Source: Paraglomus occultum (taxonomy: Eukaryota > Glomeromycota > Glomeromycetes > Paraglomerales > Paraglomeraceae). Taken from it: a stretch of DNA of 22,393 nt. Location: NCBI GenBank assembly GCA_910592205.1, contig CAJVPJ010000538.1:1-22393 (forward strand), read 5' to 3'. Each line of letters opens with the position of its first letter. Position 1 is the stretch's first letter. The position numbers and the translations under genes were made by a program. Shown in pieces: positions 1-10,891 of this stretch. The notes under the pieces were generated by a model. It saw only the letters and a program-made list of their open reading frames with translations, was not told where the DNA came from and searched no databases.

Positions 1-78
1 TCGTTTTACCGAATTCCTCGTTATAACGAATCATATATGACTCCCCCGTGCCTTCGGTATAACGGGGTTCGACTGTAG

Positions 79-834
79 TTCAGAAATCATGCCAAGTGCA
101 TAAATAAGCATTCATTCCTTAAAATTCACGGAGTTACACAAGACTCAGAAACAAAAGAGTACATGATTGTTATGCAATATTAATAAAATATTAACAAATT
201 GACATGGAGCATGAAATTAAACCATTTGAGGGATATTGCAGGGTATCTGTATGATATTCATGGTGCAGGATTAGTGCATTGTGATCTTCATGGTGGAAAC
301 ATTGTTTTGCATGACAGTATTCCTCTCATATGTGATCTTGGTCTGTCTCAATCAGTGAATTCGCGCGAGTCAAATTCAACCATTCGAGGTGTTTTCCCCT
401 TTGTTGCACCGGAGGTCTTTCATAAATGCAAATTTACTCATAAGTCAGATGTGTACGCTTTTGGTATCATTATGTATTTGATCGCTACTGGTGAGCCACC
501 TTTCAGAAATAGGCAGTTTGACAGAGATTTAGTATGCGATATTATGGGCGGACTACGACCATCGATGCCTGATTCCGCACCGGAGGAATACAAGAAACTT
601 GCCGAGTGGTGTTGTGATGCTGATCCTTATAAGCGTCCGGATGCAAGGAGACTTTACATTGATATTAATAGTCTTAGTTTTAAAGTGGACATGGACGATT
701 CTGATGACAATATGTGGAATGCTATCTATCATAACGATGTAAAACCATTGTCACGTCTGGAGAAGGAGAGTAAATATTCTAGTATACTCTTACCTACTGG
801 CTATTATTTGGATTCAGCTGCAGGTACTGTATGA
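79..834 (+). pseudogene. TKL-like protein kinase, 5'-incomplete and disrupted
   Basis: The long open stretch (199-834) encodes a kinase C-lobe: catalytic loop VHCDLHGGN (HCD in place of HRD), DLG in place of DFG, APE, the helix-F segment KSDVYAFGIIMYL, and a terminal RPDARRL. This HCD/DLG style is typical of the expanded TKL-like kinases of Glomeromycotina. In the same frame, 79-180 encodes the end of an N-lobe (HGVTQDSETKEYMIVMQY) and is preceded by a good splice acceptor, ctgtag, at 73-78. Two tandem stops (taataa, 181-186) follow MQY directly. About a dozen hinge residues expected before the NKLTW segment are missing. The open stretch begins at TTG; its first ATG is at 211. The glycine loop and VAIK lysine are not in the window. 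I read it as a decayed copy. A very short intron spanning the stops is possible, but it would still remove conserved hinge residues. Confidence 0.8.
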
Positions 835-2151
835 AGACAACAATTGTTTTAATGAAGTCAAGTTACAATGCTAATATTAACATATTCCACTACTTATGAT
901 TTAGTGACTCAAACAATGTAAGTCGCGGTTTATTTTGCAGTTTTATAAAGAGTTTACTTCTCTTCTGATTAAGTAAATTAAATAGGCCAATATGAGTTGA
1001 GTTAAACAGACATGAAATAAAATCGCGCGCATTACTGTTAAGCTGCCTTTGTCGGGGTAGATTATTTGAATATTGTATGCAAGAAAAATATAGTGAGTAC
1101 ATTATTTAAAGTTTATGAAACGAGCAATGAGTTCGCTCCCGAATGGAATGTTGTCATGTCAATTGCAGCACCGGAATGCACGTTTCGCGACATGGTTTTC
1201 ATATTCCAATTTTTTTTCTCAACTCTTGAATAATTGTATTTAAAACGTGGTAACCGTTTCATGACTAGAATGCAGACAAGATGCGACCAAGCAGAGCCCA
1301 CGCCTGCTCGAAGTCTTCCGATTGAAGAAAATTTGTGACTTTGCTGTAAGAACTAAGACTATGGTTTATTACGCAAGTGACGAACCATCAATCCACTCAT
1401 ATTCCTCGAACACTCTATGATATTGCTTTGACAACACAAATATGTGCTTTGTTCATATCAACCACACGAAATAACATTCTGACTGAACATATACGCAACT
1501 AATGATACTTTCGGCATCTTCGGTTATGCCTCCATGTGACCAGAACCAACGCACATACTTTAAAACGAGTTTAAATGTCTTAATAACGCGGGCTTCGAAT
1601 CTATAGAAAAAGAAAAAGAGAATTAGCTGACAGGACAATTCACTGTAAGGCACGACGCGATGGTCATAGCCCATCCATAAAATAAGCGAGTGTCCTGACA
1701 TACTTGCAATTATCCAGTCTCTCCAAACTCATCTTCTGTACTTCTATGCAGTAGCCTTTAGCGTTACTGAAGTCGTGTTTCATATATCAAGCTCTAAGAA
1801 GTTGCATCCAACCCAACTTCGCTAGTAATATTGTTATATGCAATATTTCGAACTAACAAGAAGCGTAGACGATAGAAAGACGGAAATAACCACGTTCAAA
1901 GGTATAGGATACAAGAACGAATTTCGATTTTAACTTTCCCAGATAATTTTAAATACATTATTATATTAAGTACACAATCTGTTAAGTAATATTCTGTTAA
2001 ATAAACTATTGCATTATTAATAACTATATTTTCTGCTTGTATTTAAATAAAGTAGAATCAGCAGAATCGTAGCGATATTATTATCATTATAACCATATTG
2101 TCTCAAATCAACACGATTACTCGTTTCCCCGTTCTTTCTAATGCGCAATCC
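835..2151. other. intergenic region, no gene recognised
   Basis: AT-rich sequence between the kinase relic and the convergent BTB-TLDc gene. The short open frames (for example about 890-1102, 1113-1301 and 1453-1701 on the minus strand) show no family motifs and read like chance frames. A 14-base GC-rich word at 1023-1036 recurs inverted at 5067-5080. Confidence 0.5.
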
Positions 2152-3663
2152 CTACGCTCTGATGACTTCAAACACTTCGTATTCATCAATCTTGAAACTA
2201 CCCTCGAATTCTCTAAGACGCTCGTCGTAAGCATGTTTCTTGTAATACCCACTTTTTGGATCGAACGCTCCACCGATTCTCAACTCGCCCTCGCCAAAAC
2301 AGAAAAAACCAGCTTTCAAGCCGCGCAGAAATTTCTCACAGCCGAACGATTCGAGCAATATTCTACTCACTTTTGCAGTGGATATATCACGCTTGTCCTT
2401 GAATGCAAACAAGAAACTATCATTCTTTCCAATATCGTCTCTAGATAAATACCCACCAATGATCTCATGGGTCTCTCGTATGTTGGCAATAACAAACATG
2501 GGCAAACACCAGTCCTTTATAGGGAGACGAAAGCCCATATCTGTAGCACGATACAATAAACGAAGTTTATAGGTAGTCGTCGAGTCGTCCTCTATCCAAG
2601 ACGTTATTAGACTAGCGTGTTGTTTGGTAATGAGCCGAGAAACCCAAGAAAAGCGTGGCGGTGCTAATAGAGACACTTCTTGCGTTGAATTCAGTACTGG
2701 CTGGCTCTTGAAATGGGTCAAGATAATTTCTCTCAGAGGAGAATAAAACATCCGAGAAAACGGTTGGAGTCGCTCTATAAACTGAGCATGAGAGAAATCA
2801 GAATATCGGATTAACGGAAGAAGATTAGAGAGAGTATTTCCCAAGGCATTAAAATCTGCTTCACTCCATTCATCTGGCTTATCATCTTGAATGCATTCCG
2901 TATTAGTTATCCCCCATTTAATGACCCAGTTCCATATAACGACTTCCTCCATCACTATATCGTCCATCTGTAATATTGCTACCAGAATGTCTTCGTCCAG
3001 AGCCTCGAAATCATCAGACTCGAAAACAAGTTTCGGTTTCATCGAAACCAATTTTAGACAGTATTCTTGAAGCTTCGCGGCGGCCTGAAGATTAAATATT
3101 GAATTCAGAACTTTGATCACTTTTGGACAACGGTTGTAATAATCAATTCCATTTTCTATTATAAGATCTTGAATGTAAGAGAACAACTCTTCCAGCGCTA
3201 ATTCATCAGCTGTTGATAAAAGGTCGAATAAATCAATGTTTGCATTTATATATACTTCGCCGGTGTATAAGTACCTGTCATACAACAATATTTATCATTC
3301 ATCGTTTTTTCCGAAATGTGAACTTTTCCCATCAGATTGATGTAAATAAATCGCAAGAAGGCTGGGACCTGGTAATGTGCAAATTTATCAAACGGTTTGC
3401 TTAACCCACCTTAGAATAACATCAAACACGTCAACAGTCGTCCCATGTCTTTGAATTACGTATAGACCTTTATTCTCGTCTTTCTTTCGCCATTTGCTTG
3501 ATAAAGCAACTCTAAAGTATTGGCATCGAGCGCGAAGAATTATGGAATGCGCATGACGATTCTGTCCATCACTGCACTCTATGACTACATCGCAGTCATC
3601 ATTTGAGTCAAGTAACGTGCGCAAGTCGTCGAAGAGTGCAGTATGGAAAGTTTTTGATATCAT
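2152..3663 (-). CDS. BTB-BACK-TLDc domain protein (2 exons)
   Basis: Exon 1 is 3663-3410 and exon 2 is 3274-2152; the 135-bp intron has donor AAG|GTGGGT and acceptor GACAG|G. Splicing restores the BTB core ILRYLYTGEV. The product is 458 aa. Residues about 10-115 form a BTB domain (SNDDCDVVIECSD, HAHSIILRARCQYF), about 120-220 a BACK-like helical region, and about 290-455 a TLDc domain (GFRLPIKDWC, HEIIGGYLS, NDSFLFAF, ending FKIDEYEVFEV). BTB-BACK proteins usually act as Cullin-3 substrate adaptors, and TLDc domains are linked to oxidative-stress protection and V-ATPase regulation. The substrate here is unknown. The family is strongly expanded in Rhizophagus-type fungi. I chose the ATG at 3663 because the frame upstream to 3681 has only TTG and the family begins near this point. 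The gene looks intact. Confidence 0.92.
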
Positions 3664-3894
3664 TAGAAAGCTTGCAAGCAAGCAGGACTGGTGTCGTGTC
3701 GTACGGCAATTTAATGATCAACGTCAAATCACGTGATGTTGAAGTTACAACAGTAGTTTTGTAAACGCAAAGTGTTATTGTGATAATTGTTGGGAATAAC
3801 TTTCTGATACATTTACAGCATGCCGACAGATAGACAGATAACGACTACACCCCAACCGACCAAGCTCTCAAATGTTCTATATGACTTTTCATTT

Positions 3895-4536
3895 CTAATT
3901 TGTGCTTTTACATTCGTTCTTCTTAGTATCTATTTCTCCAACATGACCTTTCTCACTCTTCTCAAGTCCATTCTTAATTCCGTTCTTCTCACCCACGCTC
4001 CACAAGCCCGTTGTATCATTTAAGCAGCCTGGATCAAACACAAAATTAAAAGTACTCTTATTTTTGGAGGCACCATGCTCTCGATCACCGTTTGGCGGCC
4101 TTCTATCTCGTTTCTTGGATTTTGCCTTCTTGGCTTGTATTATATTTAACGGGTGATAGGGTGTAGGAGAACCGTCTTGATAGTATAAGTAAGCCTGCAG
4201 TTCCCCGCTTTCGAGCAATGCTTCGATTTCTTCATCGGATGTGGGAAAATCATCTTCGACGAACCGAGATCTCGGAGCGAATGGTGCAACGGGTCGAGGA
4301 GGGTTATATGGCGTGAGGTTGGGATCGTTTATAGTGTGGCGGTTTCTACGTAGCGATCGAATAAAAGGAAAAAAAAAGAATAAACTTTCGTGTTTTAACG
4401 ACAGACAAAAATCATTCACACAATTGACCATTATGTACCTTGGCGTAACTGAAGCCTTACCGGGCTTTTCGTTTTCATTGCATGTTTCGGCATGGTTAGA
4501 GGTATCCGATATACTTGCACTTTGATGTTTTTGCAT
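3895..4536 (-). CDS. uncharacterised hydrophilic protein, probably with one intron
   Basis: I do not recognise this protein. The frame opens at an ATG (4536-4534) and closes at 3895, giving 213 aa if unspliced. A likely 93-bp intron runs 4438-4346: donor CCAAG|GTACAT, acceptor after a long pyrimidine run at CTACGTAG. Removing it keeps the frame and deletes an uncharacteristic hydrophobic, phenylalanine-rich stretch, leaving 182 aa. The remaining protein is polar, with a proline-rich patch (PYNPPRPVAPFAPRSRF), an acidic patch (DDFPTSDEEIEALLESGEL), a lysine/arginine-rich patch (AKKAKSKKRDRRP) that could be a nuclear localisation signal, and a charged C-terminus. It has no membrane segment or signal peptide. 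It is followed downstream on the same strand by the BTB-TLDc gene 232 bp away. The ordered, low-repeat middle part suggests a real protein. Confidence 0.55.
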   Translation of the reverse strand: MQKHQSASISDTSNHAETCNENEKPGKASVTPRYIMVNCVNDFCLSLKHESLFFFFPFIRSLRRNRHTINDPNLTPYNPPRPVAPFAPRSRFVEDDFPTSDEEIEALLESGELQAYLYYQDGSPTPYHPLNIIQAKKAKSKKRDRRPPNGDREHGASKNKSTFNFVFDPGCLNDTTGLWSVGEKNGIKNGLEKSEKGHVGEIDTKKNECKSTN

Positions 4537-5217
4537 GGGTTTATGGCACTGAACTTTATCGGATCTACAGATTTACAAACAAAGCGTCTTCTCTCGTTAA
4601 AGCTGTGTTTACAATAATGGTAAATAGAAACGCAAGCATTCGAACACATTACGCGGTCTCCGTTGAACAGCTGTCAGCGGAAAGACATAAATGTCAACGA
4701 TAAAAAGACGTTGAATTGAGCAACGTTGGAGATGCGAGTACTCACAAGTTGTCAGTTTGCGGCGTCAGTTTGGAATGTTCGTACACAGTTTTCGGACGAC
4801 TAAGGAATACACGTGGCAGACTTCTTAAAGGGGAGTCCACAAAATATGACTTTGAGAACCAAGATCAAATGTGGCTGTTGGCTTACGTGAAAATTTATAG
4901 AACCCAAACATCGATAAGAGTGCACTGGGTTATGAATAACATTGAGCGTAATCTCTGTCTTCACAAAATTTAAACGCGTAAAACTATTAATTTGGCGCAG
5001 CAAAAAAATATGTACTACAATTAGTTGATGTCTTTGATGCAGGTGGCAAACTACAAATATGGTAATAGTAATGCGCGCGAAATTTTAGGCAACGAGCGCA
5101 AGTTCCAATTTTGAATGTATTAATGCGTTGTCTTTCGTGAATCAAAGGATTAATCGTGACATACTACTACGCTAAATAAACAAGCAAGCTCATCTTAGAC
5201 GTAACATTCCCATCTGC
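4537..5217. other. intergenic region
   Basis: Spacer between the start of the uncharacterised gene and the 3' end of the amidohydrolase gene, both on the minus strand. It should hold the promoter of the uncharacterised gene. Open frames here carry no recognisable motifs. The word at 5067-5080 is shared, inverted, with 1023-1036. Confidence 0.45.
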
Positions 5218-8200
5218 TTATAGTTCGCCATAGACAACATTCCCACCAAACACAGTCGCAATCACACGGGTCTCTATAATATCTTTTTCGGGAACTTGCA
5301 TAATGTCGCGATCGATAACAACAAAGTCTGCGTATTTTCCCTTTGATATAGATCCAAGCTAACAAATGATATATAGATTTAATGGGAGATCACAACACAT
5401 ACTCCATGACAAGATATTGACCAAGCAAGAACTTACCACATCCTCCGCAAACGCAGCATATGCAGCATCGATAGTAAACCCACGTAATGCTTCTTCGCGA
5501 GTTAACTTCTGTTCTGGAAACCATCCTTGCTTCCCATGCGGCTAGACAGTTAAGGTTTAAAATAACGTTAATAATTGATTTAAAGGAGAAAGGGGATTTT
5601 CATGCCCTTTTTTTTTTTTTGAGAGACAATTTTTTGGTCAAACTCACCGAGTTCCCGTCTGTCCATTTTCGTGTGATGGCAGCGTAGAATCCAAGAAATG
5701 GATTCGCCGCCTCAACTGGAAAGTCGGATGAAAGAGGAAAGGCGGTAACTCTGCAAGCATATATGTTGGATATTTTAAAGGATGTTGGCCTTATGTTCTC
5801 GATTTCACTACGAAAGCAAAGTGCACGTGTCATACACTACCCAGCGTCAAGGAAGGATCGCCAAGCATACGCGCCCTTGACCCTTTCCTTCCCTATTCTC
5901 TCCTCAGCGTATGACATGTCAGACGTTGCTGTATTCCAACAGGGATAATTGTCCGTGCTCAATAAGAACGCGAGATAAAAAACTACAGAAAACAAGCATT
6001 ATATTCACCGTGTGTTGGTTGCATTGACGGTATGATGCCCAGCTTAGCTGCACGTCGGATGTCATCTAATGTCTTTGAAAAAGTATAAGTTCTGTTATCT
6101 CTCCACTCTGTCTTTTTTTTTTTCGCTACTCACTCATCGCTTTCGAACCGTAATACAACAAAAAACGACATATACCAAAATCTGGGCATGCTCTATCCTG
6201 AACCGTAACGCCTTTCCGATTCGTCTCGTTTCCTGTTCCAAAATTTCGTCAGACAGGTCAGCTGCACCCTTTAACGCGAGTGTTTTAAATACTTTCTCAT
6301 ATGCGTCAATGATTATCTTGTTTGCACGATCGCCTATGCAGTGAGTGTTTATTTGGAAGCCCTGTGGTAAAACAAAGCGAGGGGCGATGTAGAATTATTC
6401 ATTGAGGCCATAGGAACATCAAGCCACATGCCGGCAGCGTATTAGCTGATCGTTACCAAGGCTCACCTTGGACACCCACTTCTGCATGACGTCATGGAGG
6501 CTGTCTGGATTTGAAAGGAGGAGACCCGTTTTCGTGGGATCATCTTTTGGAAATCATTGGTCAACACGTTGGACACATCTATATACCGAGTGTTAATGGT
6601 CGGAGAACATAGATTGGATGACCTTCTGTCTACTTACCACAGTATGGCTCGAGCATTGCTGTGACAAAATATCATTGCATTAAATAATAAACCATTTCGA
6701 GCACATCTCATCATTATTACAAGCTGCTATTGGTTCTTGTTTACTTTATCACCCACTCCGTTCCCAAACAACCTACCAGCACCCCAGCTGCCGAGCGCTC
6801 CATCCATAAACAGCTTGACACTTCTTACTGTTAATCTACCTTTACCATATCCAATAATCATGTCAACCTTGTCTCCACAATACTCATTAATCTGTGGACT
6901 TTCGACCATGGCGTAGTTGCGGATATTGAAGTCGTCTGGGTTTCTAGCTATCACGCTGTTATAGAAATGATGGAATAAGAGAAAATCGTCGTGAAGAAAT
7001 GATCGAACCGGACGTCGTAAATAACAATAAGTAGAAGAAATATACTCTTTAAAGAAAGAAATGTCACCAAGAGGTACTGATGCATCGTGCACACCCGTCA
7101 GACCGACAGAGTGTATGTGGGAGATGGCTGCACGCAATTGGGTCAACTTCTCTGTTTCGGACAGTGGCGGGGCCCTTCGGACTTTTTAAGGTGAGCAGTG
7201 ATGTATACGATCAAAGAGTTATGTGAGATAAAAATCATTCATGGGGTTGTTCCCAACAGTAACACCCCGCGCCACATTGTACAGAGTCTATTAACTCGTC
7301 TCCAACCTTGTCTCACTTCAACGGTTTCACCCCGAATTATACATACTAACAAATTCCATAGCGTTATCCACGAAGATGCCAGTCTTTTCGTTCGTTTCTT
7401 TATCTCTCACAATTTCTCCTCCCTCAATACATTCTGGCATATCAGATAAAATGTTCATCACTTTCTCATTAACCCAGACGACATGACCGTCGATACGAGT
7501 TAGGAGCATATGGCACGTAAACGGAGTACCGAGATCGGAGAGATCTTTCTGATATTGAAATGTTAATGGAAAGTCGGAAAGGTTGTAGGCGATTAACAAT
7601 AGTTAAAGGGTGAGCGGTACGAATGCCGAGTGATATTATACAAGAGTTGTTATTACCCAATGAGGAAATTCTTTCGGTTCCCAATGCATTTGATCCCATC
7701 CAAAACCGCGAATCCAGCTAGATTCATTTAGATTGTCTTTATGGGATAAGATGTATGCTTTTACCCGCGATCTAGCTTCTGTAAACGATGAACTGGAATT
7801 AATTGTCATGTCGCAAATTTGAATAAACCAAGCGCAAAATATGATTTAATTGGAAATTAAATTTAATCTAATATCCAGCTACCACTTGCCTTCGATCGAT
7901 TTGGTTCCGGTGAGGTCTACAGAGGTCAACAACTGCCCGAGATACATTATGTGCTAACGAGGAATAGACGTAGAGAATTTCTGCGTAAAAAAGAAACTGC
8001 CTTTTTGAATAGCTTATATCAAATACCGTAATACTCACTACATGAGCATCAATTATGCCTGGTAGAATTGTCTTTCCACCAGCGTCTATTCTCTGTATAG
8101 ATTACGTCAATTATTATAAGCGAATAGATAAAAACATTCTTAGCATTAACAAGTTCATGTTATAATTAGTCTTGGCCGCAATACCTTGTCTACCAATTTC

Positions 8201-8625
8201 CACTTCTCCAGAATTTCGTCCTTCATTCCTACATCCAGAAACACGCCATTTCTGACAACAAAAGTGTCAGCTTTCTGCTTGCTAGCATAATCTACGGTAT
8301 ACACGTTCGCATTATAGACTACATATGTGTTTTCGGCCGTTTCTGAGGTATTACTACAAATAACGAGAGTAAAAGCAAGTCATATTGAGTACATAGTACT
8401 ATACGCCGGGTATTTATTAATTGGGTAAAGCTAACAGTTTATTTCAACGCGATGTATCATTGTTCCTTTTTTAAGTCTATTTTTAGACCTACATAACGCA
8501 CGTGCGTTTGTAGATTCGTGTTTAATGCGTCATTTTGAAATGCAATCGTTATACTTCCGAGTTGCATTCTACCTCACAGCATTCAATTTAAAACAACGTA
8601 TTATAATTATGTTAACTCACTCCAT
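5218..8625 (-). CDS. YtcJ-like amidohydrolase (amidohydrolase family 3), 16 exons
   Basis: Exons in transcript order: 8625-8621, 8353-8185, 8092-8039, 7953-7890, 7778-7657, 7548-7347, 7181-7046, 6955-6777, 6658-6638, 6543-6467, 6361-6176, 6072-6009, 5928-5841, 5750-5648, 5541-5437, 5358-5218; 571 aa. All expected metal ligands are present: HxH at H75/H77 (DAHVH), H160 (RIDGH), lysine K298 (KLFMDGALGSWGA, the lysine normally carbamylated), H350 (INTHCIGDRA), H401 (RIEHAQIL) and D465 (SSDFPVE). The C-terminus GSISKGKYADFVVIDRD is the family's closing beta-sandwich. Such enzymes hydrolyse amide or related C-N bonds; the substrate cannot be read from sequence. There is no clear secretion signal. 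The intron after exon 4 is GC-AG. The first exon (ATGGA, then donor GTGAGT) is inferred: the frame upstream of exon 2 meets a TGA at 8382-8380, and the acceptor at 8354 has a strong pyrimidine tract. Exons 2-16 are confident, exon 1 moderate. Confidence 0.93.
6638..6658 (-). other. 21-nt microexon of the amidohydrolase gene
   Basis: Flanked by acceptor CACAG and donor GTAAGT. It encodes AMLEPYC plus split-codon ends and joins DGALGSWGA to DDPTKTG. It supplies the conserved LEPY segment right after the metal-site lysine. Confidence 0.85.
7779..7889 (-). other. GC-AG intron in the amidohydrolase gene
   Basis: The donor is GAAG|GCAAGT and the acceptor TTTACAG|AAG. Using them joins SIE to EARSRVKAY in phase, as the family expects. 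The nearby GT alternative (AA|GTGGTA with acceptor TTCCAG) would insert extra residues (GNSSFT). Confidence 0.75.
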
Positions 8626-8783
8626 TATTAAGCAAAAATAATTTGTTCAAGCAGACGAAACGCTGTCACATTTATTGTTGTGTCTCACGGAAAGATTTCA
8701 GGGTACAAAAATGCGCAGATCCTGATATTGACAACTTGGTTACAACCAATAATTGTAGCACATATTCATTATAATCTATTACT

Positions 8784-8987
8784 ATGATACGTCAAGACAT
8801 TTGTACTTTGCCAGAATACGCTAACTTTACCAACATGCAAGATGATACAACCAAATTGAAACGAATGCAACATGGCTTGGGGGCATTATCGATACCCCTG
8901 CCCGAATTTAAGGTGGGCATTGTGGCTACCCCGAAGCACAACAGTGCCATGTCAAAAGTCATGGACACCCCGATTAATTGTGAATAA
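8784..8987 (+). CDS. small hypothetical ORF, 67 aa
   Basis: I do not recognise this product. It opens with ATG and ends with TAA. It contains no transmembrane segment and no known motif; the composition (FKVGIVATPKHNS) is less AT-driven than surrounding frames, which is the only reason to list it. It sits about 160 bp upstream of the divergent amidohydrolase start, so it may equally be promoter sequence or a decayed exon. Confidence 0.15.
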   Translation: MIRQDICTLPEYANFTNMQDDTTKLKRMQHGLGALSIPLPEFKVGIVATPKHNSAMSKVMDTPINCE

Positions 8988-10301
8988 CGACATAGTAATA
9001 GTGACGCGTTAATATTAAGATTAATTCACAAAAATTGCGATGGGGTCAGTTATCGTATCTACAAACTTACTTAGTATGAGAGCATGCGTTACTTAACTAA
9101 AAATACCAAAATTTGGGTTTACGCGGCTACTTGGTTAGATTATTGTGACCCGAAATAAAAAGATTCGCTATAAAAACTGAAAGGAATTGGGCTATTTTAC
9201 GAAAAAAGCTTTGCTAACTGATTTTATCCAACAGACTTTATCATTTTAAAATGTTTGCTCTCACAAGTGAACTATTATTAAATTATTACCCTTGGATATT
9301 ATTATTATTATAAAATTCACAAAAACCAGCTGCATATACTGTACATACCATCAATCAGAAAACTGATAAAGTAATCAATTTAATGGTGCCGAAGAAAATC
9401 TAAGGCTAACAAACAAATTGGCCAGCGTGACTATGCACCAGAAATCGATCCTATTATTAGTATAGGGAAAAAGAATCACATCGGATCCAAAATTTTCGTC
9501 TTAACGAAATGGTACTCGAAATTCTTAATGAAGGAAAGATTCTACGATAAGAAATTTTTACCTACAAAGAATAACACCACGGAAGAGATCTACTAAAAAA
9601 CGCAAACAACGAAATGAAAATCAAGGCATAGATGATTGTGATTTCATTATTAATAATAACGAGAATAATATTTAGATTCGCACCAGAGCGACCAAAGAAT
9701 AAGTATTCTCCCCATGCAATCACATCTGGTGCTTTTACTAGCGTTATTAATATTTTCAAGAGTGCGCATTTAATAAATAATAAATTTATGCTTACGAAAA
9801 ATTGAATTATTTTACATGTTTGACTCTTGATTGTAATTGTGTCAATGTGAATCAAAGCTTAACGAATGCACTCGAGCAGTCTTTTATCAAGACTAATTTT
9901 TTCGTCGATAGGTCACCTGACCAGCGGAGGCCTTGGTGGGAAGCTTTGACATTAAATTGTTTTCCTTAAACTTCAAGTTTTCATCATAATCATAAGTTTT
10001 TTTTATCGATATTAATATCCCTAGAGAGTTTGGGGGTATCATTAATTCTAAGAACATAAGGCACAATTTTTTCTCCTTGGGCTTTCTTTAAAATACTTCT
10101 GATGGTATTGTATTAATATGTTTTTATTTCATATAGCCATAATCCTACATTGGCCATGTATAATTTTTAGATAGTATAAAGGTTGCTACATAAATTTTTA
10201 CAAGTGATTACTGTGATAATCTAAATATTAGTCAAATTAGTTAACATCAGTCTCTCATTATGTCACATAATAGAATGTTCGGTTTTGTTGCATTCTGCCC
10301 C

Positions 10302-10360
10302 AATTCATTCCTATGAATTTATGGAGTCATACAAAAGAGCACATGATAGTTACGAATGCC
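10302..10360 (+). pseudogene. relic of a TKL-like kinase N-lobe
   Basis: The sequence from attcattcct to gcacatgatagttacgaatgc aligns with 110-178 of the kinase at the left end. It shares the words attcattcct, ggagt.a.aca and aaagag.acatgat, with about a dozen bases missing in the middle. In one frame it reads KEHMIV, matching KEYMIV of the left copy. No C-lobe follows. Confidence 0.5.
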
Positions 10361-10891
10361 TTTTAAAACTCTCATGGAAACGAAAAACCTCCGGTCCTTG
10401 CGTATCCGACTAAGATGTATCGCCAACTCTTTCATGACATGACTATGCCATTCCTAATTTCTGCCCGAGAGTCTGAGCAAATACTTGGCTAGTTGCAATA
10501 ATGCGTTCACAGTTCTTTGCGGTGATTTGTTAATGCATTCTTTGGTATCATTGCAATGCGACGTTTTGTAGTTGATATTTGTAGATGATCCATTGGTAAA
10601 TAGCCAATTTGGGTACTATCTTGAGATAAGTATCACTGTCAATTTACTTCAAAACAAGCACATGTGTGCAAAGTAGATCAGGACGTGCATATGAAATCAA
10701 ATGCGCGCTAATATGTCAATAAAATCAATTTAATAATTCAAAAACTCGCAAGCAAACATATTTGAATCTATTTTTTCCGATATTCTGATACGCGTACCTT
10801 TGGGCATAAGAGAATATACCCAGGCTATTGATCAATTACTATCGCTACACAAAAATTAGTAAACTTCCTTCTCTGATTTCCACTTTATCCA

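Larger units (their letters stand above)
8626..10891. other. intergenic region with relics
   Basis: About 2.3 kb of AT-rich sequence between the 5' end of the amidohydrolase gene and the 3' end of the SPATA20-like gene. It holds one unrecognised 67-codon ATG frame (8784-8987), a small kinase N-lobe relic (10302-10360) and otherwise nothing I can identify. The upstream promoter of the amidohydrolase should lie near 8630-8800. Confidence 0.5.

Noticed and set aside
66-76. ggttcgactgt, resembling a tRNA T-loop
   Set aside because: No acceptor, D or anticodon stem can be built upstream; it lies just before the kinase exon.
1453-1701. 82-codon minus-strand frame
   Set aside because: No motif, no splice context and composition typical of noncoding sequence here.
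2098-2572. Plus-strand open frames opposite the BTB-TLDc gene
   Set aside because: They are antisense shadows of a conserved coding exon.
8380-8394. ATG at 8394 as amidohydrolase start (MYSI followed by a hydrophobic stretch)
   Set aside because: A TGA follows after four codons; the stretch is better explained as the pyrimidine tract and acceptor of intron 1.
9562-9855. 97-codon hydrophobic frame on the minus strand
   Set aside because: It begins at TTG and has no in-frame ATG; the hydrophobicity follows from AT-rich codons, and no flanking exons were found.
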